A stretch of DNA of 64,000 bases from Bacillota bacterium. Lineage in GTDB: Bacteria > Bacillota > Clostridia > Christensenellales > Aristaeellaceae. The notes under the pieces are model-generated. The model searched no databases, was not told the origin of the DNA, and saw only the letters and a program-made list of their open reading frames with translations. Location: positions 87,661-151,660 of the forward strand of contig JAEZHM010000068.1 in assembly GCA_023416585.1 (NCBI GenBank), in the 5' to 3' direction. Positions 41,132 through 49,690 of the stretch are shown here, piece by piece. How positions within the stretch are numbered: position 1 is the stretch's first letter; each line of letters begins with the position of its first letter. Both the position numbers and the translations under genes were made by a program.

Positions 41132-41944
41132 ATGAAGCTGCCCATCGCATATCAGATTTATTCCGCCAGGGATGAGGCGCAGGCTGACTTGAACGGAGTT
41201 CTTGCCCAGATAAAAATTTTGGGATATGACGGCGTAGAATTCGCCGGTTTTTACGGGCACACGGCGGATGAGGTGAAAGCCATGCTGACAAAGCACGGCT
41301 TGACAGCTATCTCCAGCCATGTGCCAATTCAAAAAATCATGGAAGACATGTTCGGCGTCATTTCCTACCACAAGACCATCGGCTGCGCCTATATCGCCGT
41401 TCCCTTCCTGGATGAAAGCAGCCGGCCCGGCGCGATAGGGTTTGCCGGAATGCTCAAAGTCATCTATCAGTTTGGAAGGCTGTGCCGCGATGCCGGCATC
41501 CAGCTTCTGTATCACAACCATGACTTTGAGTTTGTGACCCTGTCAGGTCAGTACGGGCTGGACTTCCTCTATGAAGCCGTTCCCGCCGATATCCTGCAAA
41601 CAGAAATTGATACCTGCTGGGTGAAGTATGCAGGCCTTGACCCAGCGGAATACGTGCGTAAGTATGCGGGTCGCTGCCCGGTGGTTCACCTGAAGGATTA
41701 TGTGGGCCGCAAGGATGGAAAAACACCTTATGGCCTGATCGGCACCGACAAGGCCGCCGATAAGGACGTGGCCTTCTCCTTCAAGCCCCTGGGCCTTGGC
41801 TGCCAGGATATTCCCTCCATCGTGGCCGCCGCCGTGGAAAGCGGCGCCAAATGGCTTGTGGTGGAGCAGGACCTGTCCACGGAGCGCCCGCCCCTGGCAG
41901 CTGCTAAACTCAGCCGCGATTATTTGAAAACCACCGGCCAGTAG
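41132..41944 (+). CDS. Sugar phosphate isomerase/epimerase (xylose-isomerase-like TIM barrel)
   Basis: 270-aa AP-endonuclease-2 type TIM barrel. Metal ligands are visible in LLYHNHDFEF (His), LQTEIDTCWVKYAG (Glu/Asp), VHLKDYVG (His, Asp) and VVEQD (Glu). The family converts keto- and aldo-sugars or works on inositol derivatives; this fits the dehydrogenase 16 bases upstream. GGAGGAG precedes the ATG. Repeat copy A starts at the last codon and stop codon. Confidence 0.9.
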   Translation: MKLPIAYQIYSARDEAQADLNGVLAQIKILGYDGVEFAGFYGHTADEVKAMLTKHGLTAISSHVPIQKIMEDMFGVISYHKTIGCAYIAVPFLDESSRPGAIGFAGMLKVIYQFGRLCRDAGIQLLYHNHDFEFVTLSGQYGLDFLYEAVPADILQTEIDTCWVKYAGLDPAEYVRKYAGRCPVVHLKDYVGRKDGKTPYGLIGTDKAADKDVAFSFKPLGLGCQDIPSIVAAAVESGAKWLVVEQDLSTERPPLAAAKLSRDYLKTTGQ

Positions 41945-42105
41945 GGGACTCTGTCCCCTACACCCCTGTCAAAGGTTCCGCAGCCCCGCCCCCGCCAGTG
42001 GCGGAAATGGGCGGGGTGGAGGAAGCTGGCGAAACGAGCAATGCGAGCGGCAGCGAAGCAGTGCGACGATTGAGCCAGCCGGAATACAACCCCTTAAGAA
42101 TCCCC
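41941..42105 (+). repeat. Interspersed structured repeat, copy A
   Basis: Begins with a perfect 9-bp hairpin GTAGGGGAC-TCT-GTCCCCTAC that includes the epimerase stop codon. A second hairpin follows: CCCCGCCC with GGGCGGGG, closing CCGCCA-G-TGGCGG. Then comes the conserved GAAACGAGCAATGCGAGCGG, CAGTGCGACGATTGAGCCAG and CCGGAAT section, where CTGGC and GCCAG can also pair. About 75% identical by eye to copy B. Confidence 0.8.
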
Positions 42106-42120
42106 ATTTTCTATTGACAG

Positions 42121-42152
42121 AAAGAGGCAGGCATATTGCCTGCCTCTTTTTT
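42121..42152 (+). terminator. Terminator after epimerase operon
   Basis: Perfect 12-bp stem AAAGAGGCAGGC / GCCTGCCTCTTT with a 5-base loop and TTT behind it. Confidence 0.85.
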
Positions 42153-42447
42153 GGGGAAAAGAAAATCCCCAGCTATGCCGGGGGAGAGAAAAGCTTAAGC
42201 AATGGGAAGACGCCTTCTATTGATAAGACGAAGTGGGTTTGCCGGCCACGACAAAACAAAAGAAGGCATCCAATTGGACTACAATAGTTTCGCAAGTAAG
42301 AACACTGAAAGTGAATCCAATTCCGCACGCTGTCATCCTGAACGTAGTGAAGGATCTTGGACTATCGTGCTACTTAATGATCCTTCGCCAAAAATTCCTC
42401 AGGATGACGGCGGGCAAAATTTGCTTGTATTCTGTGCGCCGATGATC
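42153..42447. other. Non-coding remainder of the 41945-42447 gap
   Basis: No gene seen. Contains a short GGGG-AAAAGAAAAT-CCCC hairpin (42152 onward) and the palindromic element 42332-42408. Confidence 0.5.
42332..42408. repeat. Palindromic element (GTCATCCTGA...TCAGGATGAC)
   Basis: Outer arms GTCATCCTGA (42332-42341) and TCAGGATGAC (42399-42408) pair perfectly; an inner pair AAGGATC (42350-42356) and GATCCTT (42379-42385) continues the fold. The left half resembles a short palindrome seen between genes in many bacterial genomes. Single copy here. Confidence 0.6.
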
Positions 42448-43377
42448 CTACAAATGGTAGTCCCCTGCCGCTTCAGGCTGATAAATGATCTTCTTGACAT
42501 GAATCTCAGCAACGCCTGAGGGTATCTTCCACTGAATGAAGTCGCCTTCTTTATACCCTAGGATAGCCGTACCAATGGGCGACAAGACCGACAGCTTATT
42601 GCTTATAAGGTCGGCTTCAGAGGGGTAAACCAGCGATACCTCAAGCTCTTCTTCCCCAAGATCCAGCAAAACCTTGGAATTCATGGTGATGACTTCCCGC
42701 GGGACCTTATGGCTGTCTACCACTTGAGCGCGGCCAATCTCTTGTTCAAGATCCAGAACTGTTTGATCCGTACCCGTTCCTTGTTGTGCTTCATCATAGA
42801 TCAGTTTCTTTAGCCTTGTTTGATCCACTTCCGTTATGATCACTTGTGCTGGCATGGCATTTCCCCCCTGTCGAATAAAAATCAAATATTCCTCCATGGT
42901 GATTTCCAATCTTTTCAGCGCCGCCGTTTCGTGCTTTACCTGAAAACCTGACCGGAGAAATGCCCGGAGGGACCGCTTGTTTTCATGATGGATCCTGGCA
43001 GTCATTTTACTAGACCTCAGCTCAAAGAAAGCAATCTTCATGCTTTCACGGATTGCGCTGGTGCCTATCCGTTTCCCCCAATTGTCCCGGTCACCGATGA
43101 CGATCACCATTTCCGTATCGCCGGCTTGCACTTTAAGCCGCACAAAGCCTACCGGAGCGCCTTTTTTATCCTGAATGATGTAAAACCTTCCATCGCGGCT
43201 GAACAGGTGTGTCAAGACAGGCAGATTGACCCTATCCACCACCTGCTTTATTTGGACAGACACATCCTGCGTATCGCTCAAATATTTGATAACTTCCTCG
43301 TCTTGAAGCCACCGTATGATCTGAAACGCATTCTCCCTTGTTACCTCGGGATATAAATAAATAAAAGGCTCTTTCAT
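42448..43377 (-). CDS. GNAT acetyltransferase fused to Rnk/GreA-type protein
   Basis: 309-aa fusion. Residues 1-165 are a GNAT acetyltransferase (GFVRLKVQAGDTEMVIVIGD, GKRIGTSAIRESMK, ENKRSLRAFLRSGF). Residues 175-309 are a complete Rnk-like regulator of the GreA/GreB family, which acts in the RNA polymerase secondary channel: an N-terminal coiled coil (TRLKKLIYDEAQQG) and the C-terminal FKBP-like domain (LSVLSPIGTAILGYKEGD). At the joint the DNA reads AGGGGGGAAATGCC then ATG 42855, a ribosome site and start for the second half. So the two were once separate genes and Rnk may still be made alone. No start better than ATG 43377 was seen. Confidence 0.85.
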   Translation of the reverse strand: MKEPFIYLYPEVTRENAFQIIRWLQDEEVIKYLSDTQDVSVQIKQVVDRVNLPVLTHLFSRDGRFYIIQDKKGAPVGFVRLKVQAGDTEMVIVIGDRDNWGKRIGTSAIRESMKIAFFELRSSKMTARIHHENKRSLRAFLRSGFQVKHETAALKRLEITMEEYLIFIRQGGNAMPAQVIITEVDQTRLKKLIYDEAQQGTGTDQTVLDLEQEIGRAQVVDSHKVPREVITMNSKVLLDLGEEELEVSLVYPSEADLISNKLSVLSPIGTAILGYKEGDFIQWKIPSGVAEIHVKKIIYQPEAAGDYHL

Positions 43378-43534
43378 TTTTTACTACATCCTGTCGTAAG
43401 AAATAAAAGCCTTTCATAGGACACCTATGACGGTTCTTTTCATCTACTATAACAAATAAACGCTTGGCCGTCAAGACGCTGGCATTGTTGATCGTGTGTT
43501 TAAAATTTTCGTCCCTTTCGGGTCATTGTCTGAT

Positions 43535-44503
43535 TTACGCATCCTGATAATCTGCGATGAGGTAAGCCGGCTGTTTCTGAAGCCGCTCGCAGAAGGCATC
43601 ATATGCCTCCGACCAGGTTTTCTCAGTATATGGGCGGATATGATCCCCCGTTTCATTCGCGTATGCTTTCACAAAGCGCAAAAAGAACTCCACATGCTCA
43701 AAAGCAGTCATCCTTTCACGGGCCACCAGGTCACACCATACTGCTGCTTCGCCATACAAGGATGAGTTTGTTATATCGCCTCCAAATGCCTCCACATCGT
43801 ATGGAATACGGCGCTCCAGCACACATCCGTTTCCCGCCTCATCCAGTATGGTATATGCCGCCGCAGTATCGCCGTCCAGAGGCAGACCGCAGGAGCCAGG
43901 ATTGATGAACAGCTTGCCTGAAAATTTGGCGTGCCACTGCACATGCGTATGGCCGAAAGCATATATCCCGTCAGGCAATGTATTCAGCGTCTTATTAAGT
44001 TCCGAATCCTTTTCAAGATACGCTCTAATATCAAAAAGCAGCGTCTGCCGGGGGACCGGCTTGTTTTCGTACTTTTCAGAAATTTTGCTGCTGGAAATTT
44101 CCCTGAATTCCACATCACCCAAAAAAGCACCGGACGAATGCGCTGCAAAGATGTTAGCCTTTTCGCCGGATATGCACATCATACCGGGCAGCGCAGCCAG
44201 ATACTCATGGTTTTCCCGGGAAATGGTTTGATAGCACCAATACAGCCCCCTAAACTGGCCATCCGTCCATGTTTGCTGATCCTGCCCGTCAAGCCTTAAC
44301 AGGTAATCCTCTTCATTGCCCTTGATCACATGTGCGTTTGGGAGACTCTTTATGGTTTCGATAATTTCATTGGGGTAGGGGGAACACATATAGTAGTCTC
44401 CCAGGAACAAATATCCGTCAACGCCCGCTTCTTTGGCGTCCTCCAGTACGGCTGATAAAGCGGGTAAATTGCCATGAATGTCAGAAATAATGGCGTATTT
44501 CAA
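43535..44503 (-). CDS. Calcineurin-like metallophosphoesterase
   Basis: 322-aa phosphoesterase. Motifs are complete: ISDIHGNLPALSAVL, FLGDYYMCSPYP, IKGNEEDYLL, AAHSSG, AFGHTHVQWHAKFSG, FINPGSCGLPLD. A C-terminal helical extension of about 80 residues follows the catalytic domain. TTG 44503 has AGAGGT upstream. Relatives act on phosphomonoesters or diesters including cyclic nucleotides; the target here is unknown. Gap to the fusion gene is 157 bases. Confidence 0.88.
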   Translation of the reverse strand: MKYAIISDIHGNLPALSAVLEDAKEAGVDGYLFLGDYYMCSPYPNEIIETIKSLPNAHVIKGNEEDYLLRLDGQDQQTWTDGQFRGLYWCYQTISRENHEYLAALPGMMCISGEKANIFAAHSSGAFLGDVEFREISSSKISEKYENKPVPRQTLLFDIRAYLEKDSELNKTLNTLPDGIYAFGHTHVQWHAKFSGKLFINPGSCGLPLDGDTAAAYTILDEAGNGCVLERRIPYDVEAFGGDITNSSLYGEAAVWCDLVARERMTAFEHVEFFLRFVKAYANETGDHIRPYTEKTWSEAYDAFCERLQKQPAYLIADYQDA

Positions 44504-44631
44504 GATCTACCTCTTTTGAGCGATAATTTCTTTTCCCAGTATATCACAGGGCAAAATGAAAAACCATGCCTGAGCATGGTTTCCATTTTACTGCGAACCC
44601 CCGGCATAGCCAGGCTATAAAAATATGATAT

Positions 44632-44793
44632 GGGGATTCCAAAGGGGTTATACTCCGGCTGGCTCAATCGGCGCGCTGCTGCGCTGCCGCTTGCAGCGCC
44701 TGTTTCGCCAGCATCCTACACCCCACCCCTTTCCGTCACTGACGGGGGTGGGATTTCGGAACCTTTGGCGGGGTCCAGGGGCAGAGTCCCTGG
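44632..44793 (-). repeat. Interspersed structured repeat, copy B
   Basis: Read on the minus strand: hairpin CCAGGG..CCCCTGG, then GCCAAAGGTTCCG, the hairpin CCCACCCC with GGGGTGGG closing CGTCA-G-TGACG, then GCTGGCGAAAC, GCGCCGATTGAGCCAGC and CCGGAGT. Compared with copy A, paired positions change together (G-C to A-T in the outer stem, C-G to T-A in the inner). The GNAT gene at 44716-45423 reads into this repeat. Confidence 0.8.
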
Positions 44794-45423
44794 TTTCCGG
44801 ACCATGCAGTACTGCAAAAGGTCAAACGGCGTTTCCAGGGTGGCATGCAGTTCAAAACCGTAATGCTGATACATGGGCAAGTTCTTTTCGTTGTGGGTTT
44901 CCAGCGAGACAAGCAGCCCCTTCTGATCGGCATACCGAAGCACGGGCCCGATCACCTTATGGGCCATGCCTGTACCGCGGGCCCCGGGGCGAACGGCAAA
45001 ATAGATGATGTGTATATATTGCTTAGCCGGAAGTTCCTCTGTCCAATCGGCATTCAAAAATTGCCTGGCTCGAAGAAAGTGCCACAGCGTTTTCAGGGAG
45101 ATATCATCCTTGATCAAAGATACATTGGTTTTCCAGGCATAAAATGTTTCCACAGAAAAGAACTTCAAATGGTTATACGGCTCAGAATCGTCATCCACAA
45201 TGATCAACCCGTTTACATCAGGGCCGTCGGCAAAGGCATCATCATTTTCCAAAAGCTCGCCGGCGTCACAGGCAAAAACCTCGGGCAAGGTCTTATCCCT
45301 TAAGTCTTCCTCCGGAATGAGTTTTCTATAGAGCGGATCATCCCTAAAGCTTTCCAGCAATATGCGGACCACCTTAGGGGCGTCCGCCCTAGATAAGTGA
45401 TACAGCGTATCGATTTGCATCAT
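44716..45423 (-). CDS. GNAT-family N-acetyltransferase with repeat-derived tail
   Basis: 235-aa acetyltransferase. The CoA-binding segment is FAVRPGARGTGMAHKVIGPVL, followed by LVSLETHNEKNLPMYQHYGF. The normal end of the fold is reached near FDLLQYCMVRK; the last 24 or so residues (GTLPLDPAKGSEIPPPSVTE...) are encoded by repeat copy B, so insertion of the repeat appears to have replaced the native stop. Two ATG codons (45423, 45420) are possible, with CAGGTG upstream. Substrate unknown. Confidence 0.83.
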   Translation of the reverse strand: MMQIDTLYHLSRADAPKVVRILLESFRDDPLYRKLIPEEDLRDKTLPEVFACDAGELLENDDAFADGPDVNGLIIVDDDSEPYNHLKFFSVETFYAWKTNVSLIKDDISLKTLWHFLRARQFLNADWTEELPAKQYIHIIYFAVRPGARGTGMAHKVIGPVLRYADQKGLLVSLETHNEKNLPMYQHYGFELHATLETPFDLLQYCMVRKPGTLPLDPAKGSEIPPPSVTERGGV

Positions 45424-45435
45424 CGCATCACCTGA

Positions 45436-47526
45436 TTAATCCTCCTGGGGGGTCGCAAGAGGTCGCAGCCTTCGGAGCGCTTTTTTGATAAGCGGCTCCA
45501 ACTCTTCCAGCGCGGCCGTCTCTTCCCGCACCGTTTTGTCCAGCCGGGACAGCGCTTCCTGTTCCAGCCGCGTAAGTTCCCGTATCTCCAAAGTGAGATC
45601 CGGCTTTTTTGTTTTACTTTTTTCCCTTAGGTTATGGATCATGTCATACAAATCAAGATGCCCCTGAACCCGCCCGGCCCCCCACAGCAGCCGCTCCTTG
45701 GGCTGATCCAGCACATAGCCGGTGAAGTAATCGTACACATCCCTATCAAAATCGGCGGCATAGCAGTTATTATCGATCCGGCCAAGGCTCACCGCAGCAC
45801 CCTTCACGTCCCCGGCATGAAGCTGCCAGACAGCCTTATGCAGCATTTCAGCGCTGTGCTGGTCATGCTCATGGGGCAGGATGGATACATCATGCCAGGT
45901 AAGGCGTACAAAATGATCCTCCATATAGCGGAAAATGGAAAGAAGCGCAAGCCGGGCCTCCCTGCAGGCCATATACAGCTCCTTGGCCTCCAGGCTCCCT
46001 TCTGCCTGCTTTAGGGCATACTGGCGGTTGATTTCCTCCGTCAGTTTATACAGTTCTTCCGCCTTTTCCGTAACCTTCATGAGCGCGCCGCGGAAGGCGC
46101 CCTCCATTCTGGGATGCATTCGCTGGCAGGTGAGCGTTTCCGCTATGGCAAAAAGGCGCACGGTGTAATTTAGGGGCGGCAGGCATAATTGGTCAAAGGC
46201 CAGCATCAGCCTCCCATAGAGAACATGGTGGTAATGATATACCGTTTCATCATAGGCGTCATCGTTATCAAACTGGGAATGATACCTGGTCTCCATAAAG
46301 GTACCGCCGCCGAACTCGTTTACAAGGGCGGGGATGCCCGCAATGGCCATGGAAAAGTCATCCGACCAGGTTTGGGTGGGGCAAACCACGCCGGAACCTT
46401 TGGGATAGACGGCACGGACCTTTTGAGGCAGCGCTTTCATCTGCCGCTTTAAAAAACCTTTCATCTCGTAGGCGCTGCGGATGAAATGCTTGGTTCCATG
46501 GGCGTGGGCGGGAAGCTCCAGGTTGATGTTCACAAAAGCCTTGCCCGCCCATTCCGGATGAAGGCTGAACACCTGGTTATACGCCCCCACGGACCAGTCA
46601 TACCTGGTATTCACTTTTCCCCATTCCTCGGCAGCCATGGCACAGAACACCAGCGTCTTGCGCGGCTTGTACCCGCTGGTGATGATCGTGCGGGCCAGAC
46701 CAAGCATCAGCGAAACGGCAGTATTGTCATCCTGAAAGCCGGAAAAATAGGAGTCATAATGAGCGGAAAGGATGACCAGCGAATTTTCTTCCTCACCTGC
46801 GATCTGCCCCACAATGTTGTGGGAAAATGTGTCTTCCATCACCGTGGATTCCGCGTCAAGTTCCACCTGAGCGCTTTCCCCAAAGGACAGGTCAAGCGCG
46901 GCCGTGAGATTTTTCGCATCCCTTTGGGATATGGACAGCGCGGGGGCATCCTTGGGCCCGCAGATATCCTGTGCGTTGAGCGTTTTTAAGTTTTCCTCGC
47001 CATAACCGCTACGCTGCACCGCCAGCACAGCCACCGCCCCATGAAGGTGGGCCTGATAGGCAGGATAGTTGATCCACCACTCATCCCGCTGGTTGATGGT
47101 GATCAATACCAGCTTGCCGCGTACATCCAGCTTCTCCAGTTCCCGGGCCGTGCCCTGTCCGGCATTTACCAGGGTAAACCGCTTTCTGCCGCCTGTATGA
47201 AGTTCGGTCTGATAACCGCCCAGCTCGCAGGCCTGCTCCTGGTTCAGCTTGTCCCGGTAGAAGAGACGGGCACGTGAAAACTCCCAGCCGTCCACAGGGA
47301 ACCTTTCCTTCTTTGGGTGAAGGCCAATATGGACCATTTCCTCAAAGAGCATATCCCCCGTTTGCGCTTCGGCTTTTGAGCCGGCAGTACGGTAGCCCAG
47401 TACGGGATTGGTGCGGAACTCCTCCATCTGCCTGGCCAGCCGGTAAGCATAGCCTACGTCCAGGCACCTTGAAAAATGCTGCCATTGCGCTTCCAGGGGC
47501 AGTAAGGCACGGCGCTTTTTATCCAT
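45436..47526 (-). CDS. M28-family zinc aminopeptidase-like protein
   Basis: 696-aa protein with a PA (protease-associated) domain (residues about 130-230) inserted before an M28 peptidase domain. Zinc ligands are seen in VILSAHYDSYFSGFQDDNTA (His, Asp), CAMAAEEWG (Glu-Glu), and later YHSQFDNDDAY (His). The C-terminal third is helical. There is no signal peptide, so it may act inside the cell. AAAGGAGG lies 9 bases before ATG 47526; the frame further upstream has no ribosome site. It ends 12 bases before the GNAT gene, so both are one transcript. Confidence 0.85.
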   Translation of the reverse strand: MDKKRRALLPLEAQWQHFSRCLDVGYAYRLARQMEEFRTNPVLGYRTAGSKAEAQTGDMLFEEMVHIGLHPKKERFPVDGWEFSRARLFYRDKLNQEQACELGGYQTELHTGGRKRFTLVNAGQGTARELEKLDVRGKLVLITINQRDEWWINYPAYQAHLHGAVAVLAVQRSGYGEENLKTLNAQDICGPKDAPALSISQRDAKNLTAALDLSFGESAQVELDAESTVMEDTFSHNIVGQIAGEEENSLVILSAHYDSYFSGFQDDNTAVSLMLGLARTIITSGYKPRKTLVFCAMAAEEWGKVNTRYDWSVGAYNQVFSLHPEWAGKAFVNINLELPAHAHGTKHFIRSAYEMKGFLKRQMKALPQKVRAVYPKGSGVVCPTQTWSDDFSMAIAGIPALVNEFGGGTFMETRYHSQFDNDDAYDETVYHYHHVLYGRLMLAFDQLCLPPLNYTVRLFAIAETLTCQRMHPRMEGAFRGALMKVTEKAEELYKLTEEINRQYALKQAEGSLEAKELYMACREARLALLSIFRYMEDHFVRLTWHDVSILPHEHDQHSAEMLHKAVWQLHAGDVKGAAVSLGRIDNNCYAADFDRDVYDYFTGYVLDQPKERLLWGAGRVQGHLDLYDMIHNLREKSKTKKPDLTLEIRELTRLEQEALSRLDKTVREETAALEELEPLIKKALRRLRPLATPQED

Positions 47527-47758
47527 GAGGGAGGACCTCCTTTCCCGGGGGAATCGGTCAGGAGCCGGAGTTGCCTTCGATGTCAGACTATGGTAGCACA
47601 ACAAAAACAAGCCGTCAACGGGGGATAAAACGTAACTTTTAAAACCTGTCTTCAAAGGGAAAAAGATGGCCTAACATGAAGTTTTCAAGGTATTGCAAAT
47701 ATGGTACAATAAGCGTAGGCTGGGCGCAAAGCGGGCAGCCGGATACGGAGGATCACGT

Positions 47759-49525
47759 ATGTCATTGAAGAAAAGAAAGACGAAGATTGTATGCACCCTG
47801 GGACCGGCCACGGTAGAGGGAGATACCCTTCGCAACATCATACTGGCGGGCTTGGATGTAGCCCGTTTCAACTTTTCCCACGATACCCACGAGAATCATT
47901 TGAAGCGCTTTGAGCAGCTGAAAGCGCTTAGGGAAGAGCTGAACCTGCCCATCGCCACCATGCTGGATACAAAGGGACCGGAGATCCGGCTGGGCGATTT
48001 TTCCCAAGGAAAAGTAACGCTCAAAACCGGCCAGGAATTCATTCTGACCATTCGGGACGAGCCGGGGGATGAACAGCATGTGTCCATCACCTACAAGGAG
48101 CTGCCCGAAGATATTTCTGTCGGTACCACCATACTCATTGACGATGGGCTGGTGGAGCTGACGGTGCTTGGCATATCCAAAGGAGACATACGCTGCCGCG
48201 TAATAAACGGAGGCGTCATCTCCAACAAAAAGGGTGTGAACGTGCCTAATGTTTCCCTTTCGATGCCCTTTCTAAGCCAGAAGGACAGAGAAGATATCCT
48301 ATTTGGCATAGAGCACGGCTTCGATTTTGTAGCGGCCTCCTTTACCCGCTGCGCGCAGGATATACTGTCGATCCGGGAGATCTTCAGCCGTGAAGGCTGC
48401 TCCACCATGAACATCATCGCCAAGATTGAAAACATGCAGGGCGTGCAGAATATAGACGAGATTATAGCCGTATCAGACGGCATCATGGTGGCAAGGGGCG
48501 ATATGGGGGTGGAGATCCCCCTGGAGGATGTGCCCGTACTGCAAAAGATGATCATCCGCAAGGTATATTCCGCCGGTAAGCAGGTGATCACCGCCACGCA
48601 GATGCTTGAATCCATGATCAAGAACCCGCGCCCCACCCGGGCAGAGGCTACCGACGTGGCAAACGCCATCTATGACGGCACAAGTGCCATCATGCTTTCG
48701 GGGGAAACTGCCGCGGGCCTTTATCCTGTGGAAGCGGTAAAGACCATGGCACGCATCGCCATTCGCGCGGAAGAGGATATCAACTATATCAAGCGGCTCA
48801 AGGAACGGCCGGTGAACGAAAACCCGGACATAACCAATGCCATCTCCCACGCCACCTGCACCTCCGCCCACGATTTAGGTGCTTCCGCCATCATCACCGT
48901 CACTAAATCCGGCCGCACGGCACGAATGATTTCCAAATACCGGCCCAACTGCCCCATCCTGGGCTGCACCACATCGCCATCCGTGTTCAGACAGCTGAAC
49001 CTCTCCTGGGGTGTGACGCCGCTTTTGATCGGGGAGGAAAGCAATACGGATGAACTTATTGGGCATGCTGTGGAAGCGGGGGAAAAAGCGGGTCTTTTGC
49101 ATGCCGGGGAACTGGTTGTAATCACAGCCGGGGTTCCGCTGGGGATCTCCGGAACCACCAACCTGATGAAAGTGCAGGTGGTAGGCCATATCCTGGTCAC
49201 GGGCCATGGCGCCACCAGCCGGGCCGCCTGCGGAAAGCTGTGCGTATGCCATAGCGAAAAGGAAGCGTTCGAAACCTTCCAGGACGGGGACATCCTCGTC
49301 ATCTCTCAGACAAGCAACGCACTTTTGCCCCTGGTGCGAAAAGCATCCGGCCTCGTGCTGGAGGAGGAAAATCCCAATGGCCACGGCGCGGTAGCCGGTA
49401 TGAGCCTGGACATCCCGGTGATCATTGGGGCAAAGGATGCCACTTGGATTTTAAGAAGCGGCTCCGTCGTCACGCTGGACGCCATCCGAGGCGTGGTAAG
49501 CTGCGATCCGGAGAAGAAGAAATAG
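47759..49525 (+). CDS. pyk: Pyruvate kinase with C-terminal PEP-utilising-type domain
   Basis: 588-aa glycolytic enzyme that makes pyruvate and ATP from phosphoenolpyruvate. KIVCTLGPAT at the start; substrate and metal site MLDTKGPEIR; the signature IIAKIENMQGVQNIDEII; VARGDMGVEIP; TRAEATDVANAIYDG. After the normal end (about residue 475) comes an extra domain of the mobile PEP-utilising type (ILVTGHGATSRAACGKL, GAVAGMSLDIPVIIGA), as in Bacillus-type pyruvate kinases. ATG 47759 has CGGAGG upstream. Confidence 0.95.
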   Translation: MSLKKRKTKIVCTLGPATVEGDTLRNIILAGLDVARFNFSHDTHENHLKRFEQLKALREELNLPIATMLDTKGPEIRLGDFSQGKVTLKTGQEFILTIRDEPGDEQHVSITYKELPEDISVGTTILIDDGLVELTVLGISKGDIRCRVINGGVISNKKGVNVPNVSLSMPFLSQKDREDILFGIEHGFDFVAASFTRCAQDILSIREIFSREGCSTMNIIAKIENMQGVQNIDEIIAVSDGIMVARGDMGVEIPLEDVPVLQKMIIRKVYSAGKQVITATQMLESMIKNPRPTRAEATDVANAIYDGTSAIMLSGETAAGLYPVEAVKTMARIAIRAEEDINYIKRLKERPVNENPDITNAISHATCTSAHDLGASAIITVTKSGRTARMISKYRPNCPILGCTTSPSVFRQLNLSWGVTPLLIGEESNTDELIGHAVEAGEKAGLLHAGELVVITAGVPLGISGTTNLMKVQVVGHILVTGHGATSRAACGKLCVCHSEKEAFETFQDGDILVISQTSNALLPLVRKASGLVLEEENPNGHGAVAGMSLDIPVIIGAKDATWILRSGSVVTLDAIRGVVSCDPEKKK

Positions 49526-49535
49526 CCGAACGAAA

Positions 49536-49567
49536 GGCAGGGGGTTTTAAAGCGTCTACCTCCTGCC
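49536..49567. terminator. Weak hairpin after pyruvate kinase
   Basis: GGCAGG pairs with CCTGCC across about 20 bases; no clear T-run. It may end either the pyruvate kinase transcript or the sugar operon coming from the right. Confidence 0.35.
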
Positions 49568-49690
49568 AGATTCATTTAGGTTTCATACCTCGGAACTGAT
49601 TCCGGGCATAGCCGCGCCTGTATGCATCACAATCCAGTGGGATTACTTCACTGCTGCACATCAAACGCGGTTGTTAAGGTATGCTAATGT

